Positions 18,156-34,083 are shown, counted from the first letter of the stretch. The stretch is 64,000 bases of DNA from Variovorax paradoxus (GCF_018614915.1 NZ_JAGGNU010000007.1:62001-126000), one strand, 5' to 3'. Made by a program: numbers and translations. The notes: generated by a model from the sequence alone, not told the origin.

Positions 18156-18935
18156 ATGAGCGCAGAACTGAAAAGCAAGAGCGAGGGACACACCATGGTG
18201 CTCACGCTCTCCAACCCCTCGCAACGCAATGCGCTGGGCCCGGAGATGTACGCGGCCGGCATCGAGGCGCTCAACGGCGCCGAGAACAGCGACGAGATCC
18301 GCAGCGTCGTGCTGGTGGGCGAAGGTGCATGGTTCTGCGCCGGCGGCTCCCTGCAACGCCTTTCGGCCAACCGTGAGCGCGATCCCTCGGTGCAGGCCGA
18401 GAGCATCGAGGCGCTGCACACCTGGATCGATTCGATACGCACCTTCCCCAAGCCGGTGATCGCGGCCGTCGAGGGTGCCGCAGCCGGCGCCGGCTTCTCG
18501 CTCGCGCTGGCCTGCGACTTCATCGTCGCGGCGCGCGATGCGGTGTTCGCCGCGTCATACAGCAACGTGGCGCTGTCGCCCGACGGCGGACTGAGCTGGC
18601 ACCTCGCACGGGCGCTGCCGCGACAGCTTGCAAGCGAATGGCTCATGCTGGGTGAACGCGTCGAGGCGCAGCGCCTGCACACGCTGGGGCTGGTCAACAC
18701 GATCACCGAGAACGGCCAGGCCCTGGGCACGGCGCTCGCGCTGGCGGACCGCCTCAATGCGCGTGCGCCCAACTCGCTGGCCAGCATCAAGGAACTGCTC
18801 AGCGACGCGCGCGGAGCTGCGCTGGCATCGCAGCTGTCGCAGGAGCGCAATCATTTCGTGCGCAACCTGCATCACCCCAATGCCGGCATCGGGATCGCCG
18901 CTTTCCTCGCCAAGGAGACGCCGCACTACGAATAG
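18156..18935 (+). CDS. Enoyl-CoA hydratase/isomerase family protein (PaaG-like)
   Basis: This crotonase-fold protein has 259 residues. The oxyanion-hole segments are AWFCAGGSL and EGAAAGAGFSLALACDF. At the second catalytic position it has VALSPDGGLSWHL, with Asp rather than the usual hydratase Glu; that pattern resembles PaaG isomerases more than beta-oxidation hydratases. The substrate is not certain. It is 12 bases after the PaaH-like gene and probably co-transcribed. A crp-type regulator follows. Confidence 0.88.
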   Translation: MSAELKSKSEGHTMVLTLSNPSQRNALGPEMYAAGIEALNGAENSDEIRSVVLVGEGAWFCAGGSLQRLSANRERDPSVQAESIEALHTWIDSIRTFPKPVIAAVEGAAAGAGFSLALACDFIVAARDAVFAASYSNVALSPDGGLSWHLARALPRQLASEWLMLGERVEAQRLHTLGLVNTITENGQALGTALALADRLNARAPNSLASIKELLSDARGAALASQLSQERNHFVRNLHHPNAGIGIAAFLAKETPHYE

Positions 18936-18990
18936 CCGCGCGTCGCTCCCGCGACAACCCTCAGCCTTTCAGTCACGCACAGGACAGTCC

Positions 18991-19710
18991 ATGGACGACC
19001 CTATTCTTACCATCGAAGAACGAGAAGCGATCAACGGTGGTCGCTGGTTCTCTTCTCTTTCTCCATCACTTCGTCACGACATCCTCCGATGTGCCTTCGT
19101 CAAACGCTTCAAGGACGGCGAGCTGATCGCTGCACGCGGCGATCCGCCCGAGCAGTGGATCGCCTGCGCCAAGGGAGCGGTGCGGGTGAGCTCGACGGCA
19201 GTCTCGGGCAAGCAGGTCACGCTGACCTATGTGGAGCCGGGCATTTGGTTCGGCGACGTGGCGATGTTCGACGGCGACCGGCGCACCCACGATGCCTACG
19301 CGCACGGCGAGACCACGATCCTCTGCGTGGCGCGCGCCGATTTCCAGAAGATCCTGTCGAACCACGTCGAGCTCTACGAGGCATTGATGCGCCTGCAGGC
19401 GCGCCGCATCCGCCAGCTGTTCGGGCTGGTCGAGGATCTCAACACCCTGCCCTTGCGCGCCAGGCTCGCCAAGCAGCTCATCCACCTGGTTCGCAGCTAC
19501 GGCGTGCCGAACCTGGCGGACGGCAGCCAGATGCGCATCGGGCTGCACCTGGCGCAGGAAGAGCTGGCGCAGTTGCTTGGCGCGTCGCGCCAGCGCGTGA
19601 ACCAGGAGCTCAAGGCCATGGAGCGCGAGGACGCGATCCGCATCGAGCCGGGCGGCCTCGTGGTGCTGGACCGCGCGGCGCTGATGCGCATCTCCGAAGC
19701 CGATCAATAA
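18991..19710 (+). CDS. Crp/Fnr family transcriptional regulator
   Basis: The product has 239 residues. The N-terminal cyclic-nucleotide-binding-like beta-barrel covers about residues 18-135 ([40 protein letters not shown]), followed by a dimer helix. The C-terminal HTH_CRP lies around [26 protein letters not shown]. No FNR-type Fe-S cysteine cluster is seen in the N-terminus. The effector is unknown. It sits between acyl-CoA metabolism genes and may control them. Downstream the phosphotransferase gene starts after 14 bases. Confidence 0.92.
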   Translation: MDDPILTIEEREAINGGRWFSSLSPSLRHDILRCAFVKRFKDGELIAARGDPPEQWIACAKGAVRVSSTAVSGKQVTLTYVEPGIWFGDVAMFDGDRRTHDAYAHGETTILCVARADFQKILSNHVELYEALMRLQARRIRQLFGLVEDLNTLPLRARLAKQLIHLVRSYGVPNLADGSQMRIGLHLAQEELAQLLGASRQRVNQELKAMEREDAIRIEPGGLVVLDRAALMRISEADQ

Positions 19711-19724
19711 AAGACAGCCGAGAC

Positions 19725-20813
19725 ATGACCCAGGACTTCGACAACTTCGTCGGCACCCGCGCCGTATCCAAGCAGCACCTCTTCGACGTCGATGCGCTCG
19801 CCGCATGGCTCGACAAGAACCTCGACGGCTTCCAGGGGCCGCTCACGGTCGAGATGTTCAAGGGCGGCCAGTCCAACCCGACCTACAAGCTGGTCACGCC
19901 GACGCAGAGCTACGTGATGCGCGCCAAGCCCGGCCCGGTCGCCAAGCTGCTGCCTTCGGCCCATGCGGTCGAACGCGAGTTCAAGGTCATGAGCGGGCTG
20001 GCCGGCACCGATGTGCCGGTGCCGCGGATGTACTGCCTGTGCGAAGACGAAGCCGTCATCGGCCGCGCCTTCTACGTCATGGAATTCATGGCCGGCCGCG
20101 TGCTGTGGGACCAGTCGCTGCCGGGCATGAGCAAGGCCGAACGCGCCGCCATCTACGACGAGATGAACCGCGTCATCGCGGCACTGCACACCGTGAAGTT
20201 CGCCGAGCGCGGCCTGGCCGACTATGGCAAGCCGGGCAACTATTTCGAGCGTCAGATCGGCCGCTGGAGCAAGCAGTACGTGGCCTCGGTCACGCAGCCC
20301 ATTCCCGAAATGGACCGCCTGATGGAATGGCTGCCGGCCCACATCCCGGCCAGTGCGCGCGACGAGAAGATGACCTCGATCGTGCACGGCGACTACCGGC
20401 TGGACAACCTGATGTTCCACGCCACCGCGCCGCGTGCGATCGCAGTGCTCGACTGGGAGCTGTCGACGCTGGGCCATCCGCTGGCCGACTTCAGCTACCA
20501 CTGCATGTCCTGGCACATCGCGCCGGGCTCGTTCCGCGGCATCGGCGGGCTCGATCTCGAGAGCCTCGGTATCCCGACCGAAAGCGAATACATCCGCACC
20601 TACTGCGACCGCACCGGCCTCACGACGCCCGAAGCGCTCGCGGCCGACTGGAATTTCTACCAGGCCTACAACCTGTTCCGCATGGCCGCGATCCTGCAAG
20701 GCATCGCCAAGCGGGTCGAGGCCGGTACCGCATCGAGCGAGCAAGCCGTGGCCTCGGGCCGTGGTGCGCGACCGATGGCCGAGATGGCCTGGCAGTTCGC
20801 ACAGCGGGCCTGA
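19725..20813 (+). CDS. APH-type phosphotransferase linked to acyl-CoA dehydrogenase
   Basis: The 362-residue aminoglycoside-phosphotransferase-fold protein has the Brenner motif HGDYRLDN at about residues 222-229 and the metal-binding [13 protein letters not shown] following it. Bacterial homologues are commonly encoded beside acyl-CoA dehydrogenases, and in mammalian ACAD10 and ACAD11 the two domains are fused, with the kinase part phosphorylating 4-hydroxyacyl-CoA. By that analogy this may prime hydroxy-fatty acids for breakdown. The acyl-CoA dehydrogenase gene is 26 bases downstream. Antibiotic resistance is not implied. Confidence 0.85.
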   Translation: MTQDFDNFVGTRAVSKQHLFDVDALAAWLDKNLDGFQGPLTVEMFKGGQSNPTYKLVTPTQSYVMRAKPGPVAKLLPSAHAVEREFKVMSGLAGTDVPVPRMYCLCEDEAVIGRAFYVMEFMAGRVLWDQSLPGMSKAERAAIYDEMNRVIAALHTVKFAERGLADYGKPGNYFERQIGRWSKQYVASVTQPIPEMDRLMEWLPAHIPASARDEKMTSIVHGDYRLDNLMFHATAPRAIAVLDWELSTLGHPLADFSYHCMSWHIAPGSFRGIGGLDLESLGIPTESEYIRTYCDRTGLTTPEALAADWNFYQAYNLFRMAAILQGIAKRVEAGTASSEQAVASGRGARPMAEMAWQFAQRA

Positions 20814-20839
20814 GCCTTCCCACCTTCACAGGAGACCCC

Positions 20840-22114
<1,275 letters not shown>

Positions 22115-22128
22115 GCATCGCGCCCCTT

Positions 22129-22221
22129 GGCCAGGAGCACCGCGGAACCGGCTTCGCCGGGCCGCTGGTGCTGCCCCCGGTAGGGCGTGGGCGGCTACAC
22201 GAAGTGAGCCAACCTGGGGGC
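22129..22221. repeat. Extragenic palindromic element
   Basis: AGCACC-GCGG (22136-22145) pairs with CCGC-T-GGTGCT (22162-22172), and inside it CCGGC (22148-22152) pairs with GCCGG (22156-22160) around TTC. A second pairing, GCCCCC (22173-22178) with GGGGGC (22216-22221), encloses the rest. It fills the gap between two convergent genes. I recall very similar sequences in intergenic regions of Comamonadaceae, but only one copy is in this window, so the repeat status is unproven. Confidence 0.5.
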
Positions 22222-22224
22222 GAG

Positions 22225-22704
22225 CTAAATTCGTTTTTGGAGGAACATCGCGGAGCCGAAGGCGGGGTCGAGCTGGTAGCCGGCAAAGCCTTCGCGCTCG
22301 TAGGCGCGCAGGGCGCTGCGGTTGCCCGACAGCACCTCGAGCGTGAGCTTGCACGCCCCGCGCGCGCGGGCCTCTTCCTCGACGCGCGCGAGCATGCGCT
22401 GCGTGACACGCTGGCCGCGGTGGCTGGCCAGCACCACCACGTCGTGCACGTTAACCAGCGGCTTGCAGGCGAAGGTCGAGAAGCCCTCGATGCAGTTGAC
22501 CAGGCCGACCGGCTGCGCGCCGTCGTAGGCCAGCACGCTGAAGGCTTGCGGCCGCGCCGCGAGCGCCTCGGGCAGTTCGCCCAGTACTTGAGGCGCCAAC
22601 GGCGTGCCGCCGCCCGCCGGATCGCGCGCATAGCTGTCCAGCAGCCCGACCAGCGCATGCGCATGCGCCGGATTGCGGTAGTCGGCGAGCAGGACCTCGA
22701 TCAT
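22225..22704 (-). CDS. GNAT family N-acetyltransferase
   Basis: The 159-residue acetyltransferase-fold protein has the acetyl-CoA loop in the segment LASHRGQRVTQRMLARVEEEARARG, where the Gly/Arg pattern resembles the R/Q-x-x-G-x-G/A motif with one substitution. The motif B segment is LEVLSGNRSALRAYEREGFAGY. The substrate is unknown. The start ATG 22704 is four bases after the glmM stop, suggesting coupling to the folP-glmM operon. An in-frame longer frame from 22767 overlaps glmM and is less likely. Confidence 0.85.
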   Translation of the reverse strand: MIEVLLADYRNPAHAHALVGLLDSYARDPAGGGTPLAPQVLGELPEALAARPQAFSVLAYDGAQPVGLVNCIEGFSTFACKPLVNVHDVVVLASHRGQRVTQRMLARVEEEARARGACKLTLEVLSGNRSALRAYEREGFAGYQLDPAFGSAMFLQKRI

Positions 22705-22708
22705 GCGT

Positions 22709-24043
22709 TCAATCCGCCTGCGCAGCCGCCACGAGTCGTCTTGCGCAAGCCTCGGCCTGCGCGGCATTGCGCGCCTCGACCATCACGCGCAGCAGCGGCT
22801 CGGTCCCGCTGGCGCGGATCAGGACGCGACCCGCGTCGCCCAGTTCAGCCTCGGCGCGCTGAATCTCGGCCGCCAGTGCCTGGTTGGTATTCCAGTCCTG
22901 CCCCTCAGCCAGGCGGACATTGATGAGCGTCTGCGGGAAGAGCGTGACATCGGCGAGCAGCTCGTCCACGCGCTTGCCGCTGCGCTGGCAGGCCTGCAGC
23001 ACCTGCAACGCACTCACGATGCCGTCGCCCGTCGTGTGGCGGTCGAGCACGAGCAGGTGGCCGGAGCCCTCGCCGCCGAGCAGCCACCGGCGCTTCTCGA
23101 GCTCTTCGAGTACATAGCGGTCGCCCACGCGGGCGCGCACGAACTCGATGCCCTGGCTGCGCAGCGCCATCTCGACGGCCTTGTTGGTCATCAAGGTGCC
23201 GACCACGCCCGAGGGCTTTTCGCCGCGCGCGACGCGCTCCATCACCATCAGGTACAGCAGCTCGTCGCCATTGAACAGGCGACCGCTCGCGTCCACCAGT
23301 TGCAGGCGGTCGGCATCGCCGTCGAGCGCAATGCCGTAGTGCGCGCCCTGCGCCCGGACCGCATCGATCAGCGCCTGGGGATGCGTGGCGCCGAAGTCCT
23401 TGTTGATGTTGAGGCCGTCGGGCGCACAGCCGATGCTGACCACGTCTGCGCCGAGCTCGTGGAAGACCTGCGGCGCCACCTGGTAGGCCGCGCCGTGGGC
23501 ACCGTCGACCACCAGCTTCAGTCCGCGCAGCGTGAGGTCGTTGGCAAAGGTGCTCTTGCAGAATTCGGTGTAGCGGCCCGGCGCATCGTTGAGACGGCGC
23601 GCCTTGCCGAGCTGCGCCGAGTCGGCCCAGGCGGGCGGCTCCTCGAGCGCGGCTTCGACCGCCAGCTCCCATTCGTCGCTGAGCTTGGTGCCATGGGCGC
23701 TGAAGAACTTGATGCCGTTGTCCGGATAGGCGTTGTGGCTGGCGCTGATCACCACGCCGAGGCTGGCCCGCTGGGCGCGCGTGAGATAGGCCACGCCCGG
23801 CGTCGGCAGCGGCCCCAGCAGCACCACGTCGACACCGGCCGAGTTGAAGCCTGATTCGAGCGCCGATTCGAGCATGTAGCCCGAGATGCGCGTGTCCTTG
23901 CCGATCAGCACAGTCGGCCGCGCTTCGGCTTTCTTGAGCACGCGGCCGACCGCATGCGCGAGCCGCAGCACGAAGTCGGGCGTGATCGGTGCCTGGCCGA
24001 CGGTGCCGCGAATGCCATCGGTGCCGAAGTATTTTCTTGTCAT
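22709..24043 (-). CDS. glmM: Phosphoglucosamine mutase
   Basis: GlmM converts glucosamine-6-phosphate to glucosamine-1-phosphate for UDP-GlcNAc, the precursor of peptidoglycan and lipid A. It has 444 residues. The phosphorylated serine is Ser102 in [12 protein letters not shown]. The metal loop is in [11 protein letters not shown], the sugar loop in GEGSGHLL and the phosphate site in [15 protein letters not shown]. The start ATG 24043 overlaps the folP stop by four bases. It belongs to the folP-glmM pair that commonly follows ftsH. Confidence 0.97.
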   Translation of the reverse strand: MTRKYFGTDGIRGTVGQAPITPDFVLRLAHAVGRVLKKAEARPTVLIGKDTRISGYMLESALESGFNSAGVDVVLLGPLPTPGVAYLTRAQRASLGVVISASHNAYPDNGIKFFSAHGTKLSDEWELAVEAALEEPPAWADSAQLGKARRLNDAPGRYTEFCKSTFANDLTLRGLKLVVDGAHGAAYQVAPQVFHELGADVVSIGCAPDGLNINKDFGATHPQALIDAVRAQGAHYGIALDGDADRLQLVDASGRLFNGDELLYLMVMERVARGEKPSGVVGTLMTNKAVEMALRSQGIEFVRARVGDRYVLEELEKRRWLLGGEGSGHLLVLDRHTTGDGIVSALQVLQACQRSGKRVDELLADVTLFPQTLINVRLAEGQDWNTNQALAAEIQRAEAELGDAGRVLIRASGTEPLLRVMVEARNAAQAEACARRLVAAAQAD

Positions 24044-24900
24044 GGACGGGGCTCCTGTGGTGCTTGTTGTTCTCGTTTCATGGCGCGCCATACGGTCAGC
24101 GCAGCAACGGTTTGGCGCACATCGTGCACACGCACGACCGATGCGCCGCGCTCGACGGCCAAAAGCGCCGCTGTCACGCTGGGTATCAGCCGCTGCGCCG
24201 CCAGATCGATGCCGGTCACGGCGCCGAGCGAGGACTTGCGCGACCAGCCGACGAGCAGCGGCCAGCCGGCGGCAAGCAGTTCCTGTTGGCGTGCGAGCAA
24301 GGCGAAATTCTGCGCCACTGTCTTGCCGAAACCGATGCCCGGGTCGAGCACGATGCGATCCGAGCCCACGCCCAGCGCCAGCAGCTCGTGCGCATGCCGC
24401 GCCAGGAAGTCACACACCTCGGGGAGCACATCGCCTTCCATCGGCGCGGTCTGCATGGTCTGCGGATCGCGGTGCATGTGCATCAGGCACATACCGCACG
24501 AAGGATGCGCCGCCACGGCCTCGCGGGCGCCGGGCCGTCGCAGTGCCCAGACGTCGTTGACGATGTCTGCGCCGAGCTCCAGTGCGGCCCGCATCAGCTC
24601 GGGCTTGTAGGTGTCGACCGAGACCGGCACGCCCAGCTTCACCGCCTCGCGCACCACGGGCAGCACGCGTTCGCGTTCCTGGGCCAGCGGCACGGCCGGG
24701 CTTCCGGGCCGTGTGGACTCGCCGCCGATGTCCAGGATGTCGGCGCCCTCTTCCACCAGTCGAGCGCAATGCTGCACGGCCGCCTCGGTCGAGGCATGGG
24801 CGCCGCCGTCGGAGAAGGAATCGGGCGTGACGTTGACGATGCCCATCACGCGCGGCTCTGCAAGATCGATGGCAAATCGCGCGGTGCGCCAGATCGTCAT
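24040..24900 (-). CDS. folP: Dihydropteroate synthase
   Basis: FolP condenses p-aminobenzoate with dihydropterin pyrophosphate in folate synthesis; it is the sulfonamide target. It has 286 residues. Motifs [34 protein letters not shown] and the [10 protein letters not shown] region are present. ATG 24900 is chosen because the ftsH terminator (24913-24937) lies just upstream; an in-frame longer start at 24948 would place that hairpin inside the coding sequence. Confidence 0.96.
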   Translation of the reverse strand: MTIWRTARFAIDLAEPRVMGIVNVTPDSFSDGGAHASTEAAVQHCARLVEEGADILDIGGESTRPGSPAVPLAQERERVLPVVREAVKLGVPVSVDTYKPELMRAALELGADIVNDVWALRRPGAREAVAAHPSCGMCLMHMHRDPQTMQTAPMEGDVLPEVCDFLARHAHELLALGVGSDRIVLDPGIGFGKTVAQNFALLARQQELLAAGWPLLVGWSRKSSLGAVTGIDLAAQRLIPSVTAALLAVERGASVVRVHDVRQTVAALTVWRAMKREQQAPQEPRP

Positions 24901-24912
24901 ACGGCCCTTCAA

Positions 24913-24937
24913 CGAAAAAACGGGGCCAGAGGCCCCG
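24913..24937 (-). terminator. Rho-independent terminator after ftsH
   Basis: CGGGGCC (24921-24927) pairs with GGCCCCG (24931-24937) around an AGA loop. On the minus strand it is followed by a six-U run. It separates ftsH from folP-glmM. Confidence 0.85.
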
Positions 24938-24958
24938 TCGATTGCCAAAGCATCATGC

Positions 24959-26878
<1,920 letters not shown>

Positions 26879-27045
26879 ACGAAGCTCCAGTCGAAAGCGC
26901 GTGACATGAAAACAAAAAAAACGCGCTAGGGCACGCAATTGGTGTCCATTTTAGACTTTTCAACCTGCGAAATGCCGGATTTTCCCTATAGCAGCCATAG
27001 GACGCGCACGGTTTTGAAGCGCAGCACCCGGCAGCCGCTCGGGTA

Positions 27046-27726
27046 TCAATTCGTATCGGGGTTTTTGAGCCCGATGCCCACCATGAAGGTCTCCGACGAT
27101 TTGTCGCGCGAAGCCTTGGGTTTCAAGGGCTTCACCACTCGAAAATTGCTCTTGAACAGTTGCGTCAGCTCGGCGTAGCCGCCGCCGTGGAACAGCTTGG
27201 CGACCAGCGCGCCTTCCGGCTTCATGTGGTGGCGCGCGAAGTCGATGGCCAGCTCGACCAGGTGGGCGATGCGGGCTGCGTCGGCCGAAGTGATGCCCGA
27301 GAGGTTCGGCGCCATGTCCGACACGACCACATCGGCAAGCCGGCCGTCCATGGCTTGCGCGAGCCGCTCCAGCATTTCGGCCTCGCGGAAGTCGCCCTGC
27401 AGGAAGGTCACGCCCTCGATCGGCTCCATCGGCAGGATGTCGAGCGCGATGATGGTGCCGTCCAGGGCTCCGGCCGCAGCCCCGCCGGGCGACATCTTGC
27501 GCCGCACGTACTGGCTCCAGGCGCCGGGCGTCGAACCCAGGTCGACCACCAGTTGGCCGGGCCGTATGAGCCCCAGCGTCTCGTCGATTTCCTTGAGTTT
27601 GTAGGCGGCGCGGGCCCGGTATCCCTCCCGGGATGCCAGCTTCACGTAGGGGTCGTTGATGTGGTCGTGCAGCCACGCCTTGTTGACCTTCTTGCCAACC
27701 TTCTCGCTTCGGGGTTTGGGATTCAT
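27046..27726 (-). CDS. rlmE: 23S rRNA (uridine-2552-2'-O)-methyltransferase
   Basis: RlmE (FtsJ/RrmJ) methylates U2552 of 23S rRNA late in 50S assembly, using SAM. It has 226 residues. The K-D-K-E catalytic tetrad is visible: Lys in [12 protein letters not shown], Asp in [10 protein letters not shown], Lys in [11 protein letters not shown] and Glu in SSETFMVG. The SAM loop is [13 protein letters not shown]. The N-terminus is basic. ftsH follows on the same strand after 167 bases. It is divergent from yhbY, with only 20 bases between the start codons. Confidence 0.97.
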   Translation of the reverse strand: MNPKPRSEKVGKKVNKAWLHDHINDPYVKLASREGYRARAAYKLKEIDETLGLIRPGQLVVDLGSTPGAWSQYVRRKMSPGGAAAGALDGTIIALDILPMEPIEGVTFLQGDFREAEMLERLAQAMDGRLADVVVSDMAPNLSGITSADAARIAHLVELAIDFARHHMKPEGALVAKLFHGGGYAELTQLFKSNFRVVKPLKPKASRDKSSETFMVGIGLKNPDTN

Positions 27727-27746
27727 TGACGCTCGATAATACGGGG

Positions 27747-28226
27747 ATGCCCGCCATTCAACTTACCCCTGCGCAGCGCAAGGTGCACCGCTCCGAAGCG
27801 CACCATCTGGACCCGATCGTCATGATCGGCGGCGACGGGCTCACACCAGCCGTCAAAAAAGAAGCCGATGCCGCGCTCAAGGCCCACGGCCTGATCAAGG
27901 TGCGCGTTTTCTCCGACGACCGCCCTGCGCGCGAAGCCATGCTGCAAACCCTGGCCGACGAGCTGAACGCCGCGCCGATCCAGCACATCGGCAAGCTGCT
28001 CGTGCTCTGGCGCCCGATCCCCGAGAAGGCGCGCGAGATCGACGAAGACCGCATGCCGGGTCCGCGCGACGTCAAGGTGATCAAGTACAGCAAGCGCGGA
28101 GGACAGCGCCCCGAAATCAAGACGCTGCGCGTGCTCGGCAACCAGCGGCTGACGCCCGGCGGCACCATCAAGCGCGCCAAGGCCAAGAAGCCGCTGTCGG
28201 TCAAGAAGCGTCGCCAGGCGGACTGA
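27747..28226 (+). CDS. yhbY: YhbY family ribosome assembly RNA-binding protein
   Basis: The CRM-domain protein associates with pre-50S ribosomes. It has 159 residues. The domain covers about 1-97 ([28 protein letters not shown], and the GKLLVLWRP end). The additional 60-residue basic tail is found in burkholderial members and is absent from the E. coli protein. ATG 27747 gives the natural [12 protein letters not shown] start; an in-frame TTG at 27726 is unlikely because it coincides with the rlmE start. The glycosyltransferase gene starts two bases after its stop. Confidence 0.93.
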   Translation: MPAIQLTPAQRKVHRSEAHHLDPIVMIGGDGLTPAVKKEADAALKAHGLIKVRVFSDDRPAREAMLQTLADELNAAPIQHIGKLLVLWRPIPEKAREIDEDRMPGPRDVKVIKYSKRGGQRPEIKTLRVLGNQRLTPGGTIKRAKAKKPLSVKKRRQAD

Positions 28227-28228
28227 GG

Positions 28229-28993
28229 ATGCCGATCGAGCCGACCGCAGCGCCGCAGCGTCACATCCTCTGCATGAAATGGGGCACGAAATACGGGCCC
28301 GACTATGTCAACCGCCTCTATGCGATGGTGCGGCGCCACCTCACCGGCGACTTCAACTTCGTCTGCCTGACCGACGACAGCCAGGGCATCCGCAGCGAGG
28401 TCCAATGCTTTCCGATCCCGCCGCTCGACCTGGAGCTCGCGCCGGGACAAGTCGACCGGGCCTGGAAGAAGCTGACCACCTTCGAGCAGAACCTCCACGG
28501 CCTGCGCGGCCGGGCGCTCTTCATCGATCTCGACGTCGTCATCGTGGGCAGCCTGGACGCCTTTTTCGAGCACCCCGGCGAATTCCTGATCATCCATGAC
28601 TACGCCCGCCCCTGGCGGCGCCGGCGCGTCACCGGCAACTCCTCGGTGTACCGTTTCGAGTTGGGCGCGCACCCCGACGTGCTGGCGCATTTCCGCCAGA
28701 ACATGGACGCGGTGCAGGCCGAGTACCGCAACGAGCAGACCTACCTGTCGGACTTCATGTACCGCAAGGGCAAGCTCGCCTACTGGCCCGCCGAGTGGTG
28801 CCCCAGCTTCAAGTACCACGGCATTCCGGCCTGGCCCACCAATTACTGGCGCGAGCCCTTCGTGCCGGAGGGCGCACGGATCATGGTCTTCCACGGGGAA
28901 TGCAATCCACCCGACGCGCTGGCGGGCCGGCGCAACCGGCGCTTCCGCTTCATCCGGCCGGCGCGCTGGATCACTAGCTTCTGGAAAGCCTGA
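28229..28993 (+). CDS. Glycosyltransferase (GT8/GT-A-like)
   Basis: The product has 254 residues. The start HILCMKWGTKYGPDYVNRLYAMVRRHL and the acidic ALFIDLDVVIVG segment (DLD at 100-102, the likely metal-nucleotide motif) resemble GT-A glycosyltransferases of small bacterial families. The C-terminus is basic and aromatic, ending in RPARWITSFWKA. No membrane segment is seen. Donor and acceptor are unknown; LPS or capsule decoration is possible. It follows yhbY by two bases, an unusual partner, and converges on the DUF4149 gene end to end. Confidence 0.75.
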   Translation: MPIEPTAAPQRHILCMKWGTKYGPDYVNRLYAMVRRHLTGDFNFVCLTDDSQGIRSEVQCFPIPPLDLELAPGQVDRAWKKLTTFEQNLHGLRGRALFIDLDVVIVGSLDAFFEHPGEFLIIHDYARPWRRRRVTGNSSVYRFELGAHPDVLAHFRQNMDAVQAEYRNEQTYLSDFMYRKGKLAYWPAEWCPSFKYHGIPAWPTNYWREPFVPEGARIMVFHGECNPPDALAGRRNRRFRFIRPARWITSFWKA

Positions 28994-29407
28994 TCAGTCG
29001 GGGCGGCGCCCCATGCGCCACAGCAGCACGCCCGCACACAGCCACTGGCCGAGGTACATGGCGCTGCCGAGCGAATGCCAGAGCCGGAGGTTGTCGCGCG
29101 CGAGGATGCGGGGCGCGACGGCGTATTCCTGCAGCAGGGCCAGCAGCAGCGCCACGACGATCCAGGCAACCGCTGCGCGTGAGGACGGGTCCGCGCGATC
29201 CTGGACCTTCGACCTGAAATAGGTCAAGAGCGCCAGTCCGCAGGCCAGAGCCACCCAGCTTTGGGCCGCGAACAGCCGAGCCGCGAAATTGCCCGCAAGG
29301 CGCGGATCACCGAGTTGGGCGAAGAGCATCGGCACGACCAGAAAGCCGATCGTCGTCAGGCTGCCCCACCAGAGAGCGGCCACGAGCAGCGCGATGCGGT
29401 CCTTCAC
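28994..29407 (-). CDS. DUF4149 family membrane protein
   Basis: The 137-residue protein has four likely membrane helices. The N-terminus (ALLVAALWWGSLTTIGFLVVPMLFAQLG) is typical of DUF4149. The function is unknown. The start is a GTG at 29407, eleven bases after the greA stop; no clear ribosome site is visible, so coupling to greA translation is likely. This gene is a usual companion of greA in Burkholderiales. Confidence 0.85.
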   Translation of the reverse strand: MKDRIALLVAALWWGSLTTIGFLVVPMLFAQLGDPRLAGNFAARLFAAQSWVALACGLALLTYFRSKVQDRADPSSRAAVAWIVVALLLALLQEYAVAPRILARDNLRLWHSLGSAMYLGQWLCAGVLLWRMGRRPD

Positions 29408-29418
29408 GCGGGTGGGGT

Positions 29419-29898
29419 TCAGAGGTAGCTGACGCCCACGATCTCGAAGCGCTTGACGCCGCCCGGCGCCTGCACCTCGGCGGTATCGCCCTCTTCCTTG
29501 CCGATCAGCGCGCGCGCGATCGGGCTGGAAACGTTGATGAGCCCGAGCTTGAGGTCGGCTTCGTCCTCGCCGACGATCTGGTACTTCACGGCCTCGCCCG
29601 TGTTCTCATCCTCGAGCTCCACCGTCGAGCCGAACACGACCTTGCCGCCGGCATCGAGATCGGAGGGATCGATGATCTGCGCGTTCGAGAGCATGCCCTC
29701 GATCTGCTTGATGCGGCCTTCGATCCAGCCCTGGCGCTCCTTGGCGGCGTCGTAGTCCGCGTTCTCGCTGAGATCGCCCTGGGCGCGCGCCTCTGAGATC
29801 GCAGTGATGATCGCGGGCCGCTCGACGGATTTCAGCCGTTGCAGTTCGTCGCGCAGTTTCTCGGAACCGCGCTTGGTAATCGGAATGGTGGTAGCCAT
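29419..29898 (-). CDS. greA: Transcription elongation factor GreA
   Basis: GreA rescues backtracked RNA polymerase by stimulating transcript cleavage. It has 159 residues: an N-terminal coiled coil with [15 protein letters not shown] at the tip (the acidic residues act in cleavage), then the FKBP-like C-terminal domain ([33 protein letters not shown]). The start ATG 29898 is upstream of a perfect hairpin at 29921-29948 that separates it from the Kdo hydroxylase gene. It belongs to the carAB-kdoO-greA-DUF4149 row. Confidence 0.97.
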   Translation of the reverse strand: MATTIPITKRGSEKLRDELQRLKSVERPAIITAISEARAQGDLSENADYDAAKERQGWIEGRIKQIEGMLSNAQIIDPSDLDAGGKVVFGSTVELEDENTGEAVKYQIVGEDEADLKLGLINVSSPIARALIGKEEGDTAEVQAPGGVKRFEIVGVSYL

Positions 29899-29920
29899 GT
29901 TTTGTCTCTCCAGAAAGCGA

Positions 29921-29948
29921 AACCGCCGAACGCTGCCGTTCGGCGGTT
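29921..29948 (-). terminator. Hairpin between the Kdo hydroxylase gene and greA
   Basis: A perfect 12-bp stem (29921-29932 with 29937-29948) has a CTGC loop. On the minus strand it is followed by TTTCGCTTT, a weak U tract. It is probably a partial terminator limiting carAB read-through into greA. Confidence 0.65.
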
Positions 29949-29966
29949 CATCGAAGGAAAAAATGA

Positions 29967-30836
29967 TCAGACGAGCTTGCGCCCAGTCAGCCGGCTCAGG
30001 ATGGCGAGCGGGCTCGAATCGGGATTGTATTGCCTCGCGGCGGGCAGGTGCAGCGTCTGCTCGAGCATGTACTGGCCCGCCATCACGGCGTGCGAGGTCT
30101 GGTCGGAGAAGCACACCCAGACCGAACCGGCCGGAAATGGCACGGTCTGCTGCTGCGCGTTCTTCTGGTACTCCATGTCGGACTTCATGCCGTCGTGCAG
30201 CTGCAGCATCAGATGGTCGTACTCGCTGCGCAAGGACTTGGTGACGCGCAATGCCCGCAACAGCCGCGCCTGCCACGGCGAGTAAGGCTTGGCGCGCGGC
30301 AGGAAGCGCTTCGCCACGGCTTCGAAGGGCTCGCCCACGCGCCAAACGCGCGGCGCGCCTTGGGGATTTACGTTGGTGAAGACGCGCAGGATGCGCTCGC
30401 CGTAATTGGGGCGCGACGGGAAGGAGTCGATATGCAGCCGGCGGTCGTCGGCCCGCCACGACTGGACGCGTGTTTCCACCTGCGCCGGGCGGTAGCTGGT
30501 CGGCGCCAGCCGCAGGGCCGGCGTGTAGTGCGGCAGCAAGCCGTGGATCAGCTGCTGCGACTGCGCGCGAAAACGTCCGACCATCGCCGCCACCGCCTGC
30601 TGCCTGCGCTCGTCGCCCGCCACGCCCTTCAGATGCCCGTCGGCATCCAGGCTGATGTTGCGGACGTCGGGCGACAGCACCGAAGGCGAAAGCAAGGCGC
30701 GCTCTTCCGGCTGCAGCTCGAAGGAAAGCCGCGGGAAGTACAGCACCTTGCCGGCTTCGAGCGCCGCGATCCACGCCTCGTTCGGCACTGCGCCGTTCCA
30801 GTCAGCGAGGTCTAGCTCGACGAGCTGCGACTCCAT
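29967..30836 (-). CDS. kdoO: Kdo hydroxylase (Fe(II)/2-oxoglutarate dioxygenase, KdoO-like)
   Basis: KdoO enzymes hydroxylate C3 of the outer Kdo sugar of LPS to D-glycero-D-talo-oct-2-ulosonic acid (Ko); this was shown in Burkholderia and Yersinia. The protein has 289 residues. A 2-His-1-carboxylate iron site is visible: His135-x-Asp137 in [12 protein letters not shown] and a second His near 249 in [13 protein letters not shown]. No signal peptide is seen. It starts 10 bases after the carB stop, so it is co-transcribed with pyrimidine/arginine genes, which is not functionally obvious. The symbol follows family assignment; substrate specificity is inferred. Confidence 0.85.
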   Translation of the reverse strand: MESQLVELDLADWNGAVPNEAWIAALEAGKVLYFPRLSFELQPEERALLSPSVLSPDVRNISLDADGHLKGVAGDERRQQAVAAMVGRFRAQSQQLIHGLLPHYTPALRLAPTSYRPAQVETRVQSWRADDRRLHIDSFPSRPNYGERILRVFTNVNPQGAPRVWRVGEPFEAVAKRFLPRAKPYSPWQARLLRALRVTKSLRSEYDHLMLQLHDGMKSDMEYQKNAQQQTVPFPAGSVWVCFSDQTSHAVMAGQYMLEQTLHLPAARQYNPDSSPLAILSRLTGRKLV

Positions 30837-30846
30837 GGACGACTCT

Positions 30847-34075
<3,229 letters not shown>

Positions 34076-34083
<8 letters not shown>

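Noticed and set aside
16575-18419. Upstream continuation of the FimV-like reading frame (minus strand) across the PaaH-like gene
   Set aside because: The signal peptide and family N-terminus begin at 16574; the extension is antisense to a clear 3-hydroxyacyl-CoA dehydrogenase.
19725-20813. Aminoglycoside resistance gene
   Set aside because: The APH fold and Brenner motif are present, but length, sequence and the adjacent acyl-CoA dehydrogenase indicate the ACAD-linked kinase family.
26879-27045. Possible heat-shock (sigma-32) promoter for ftsH in the gap below rlmE
   Set aside because: TTGAAA and TAAAAT occur on the minus strand near 26950-26970, but they are only a few bases apart and the CCCCAT-like half is poor.
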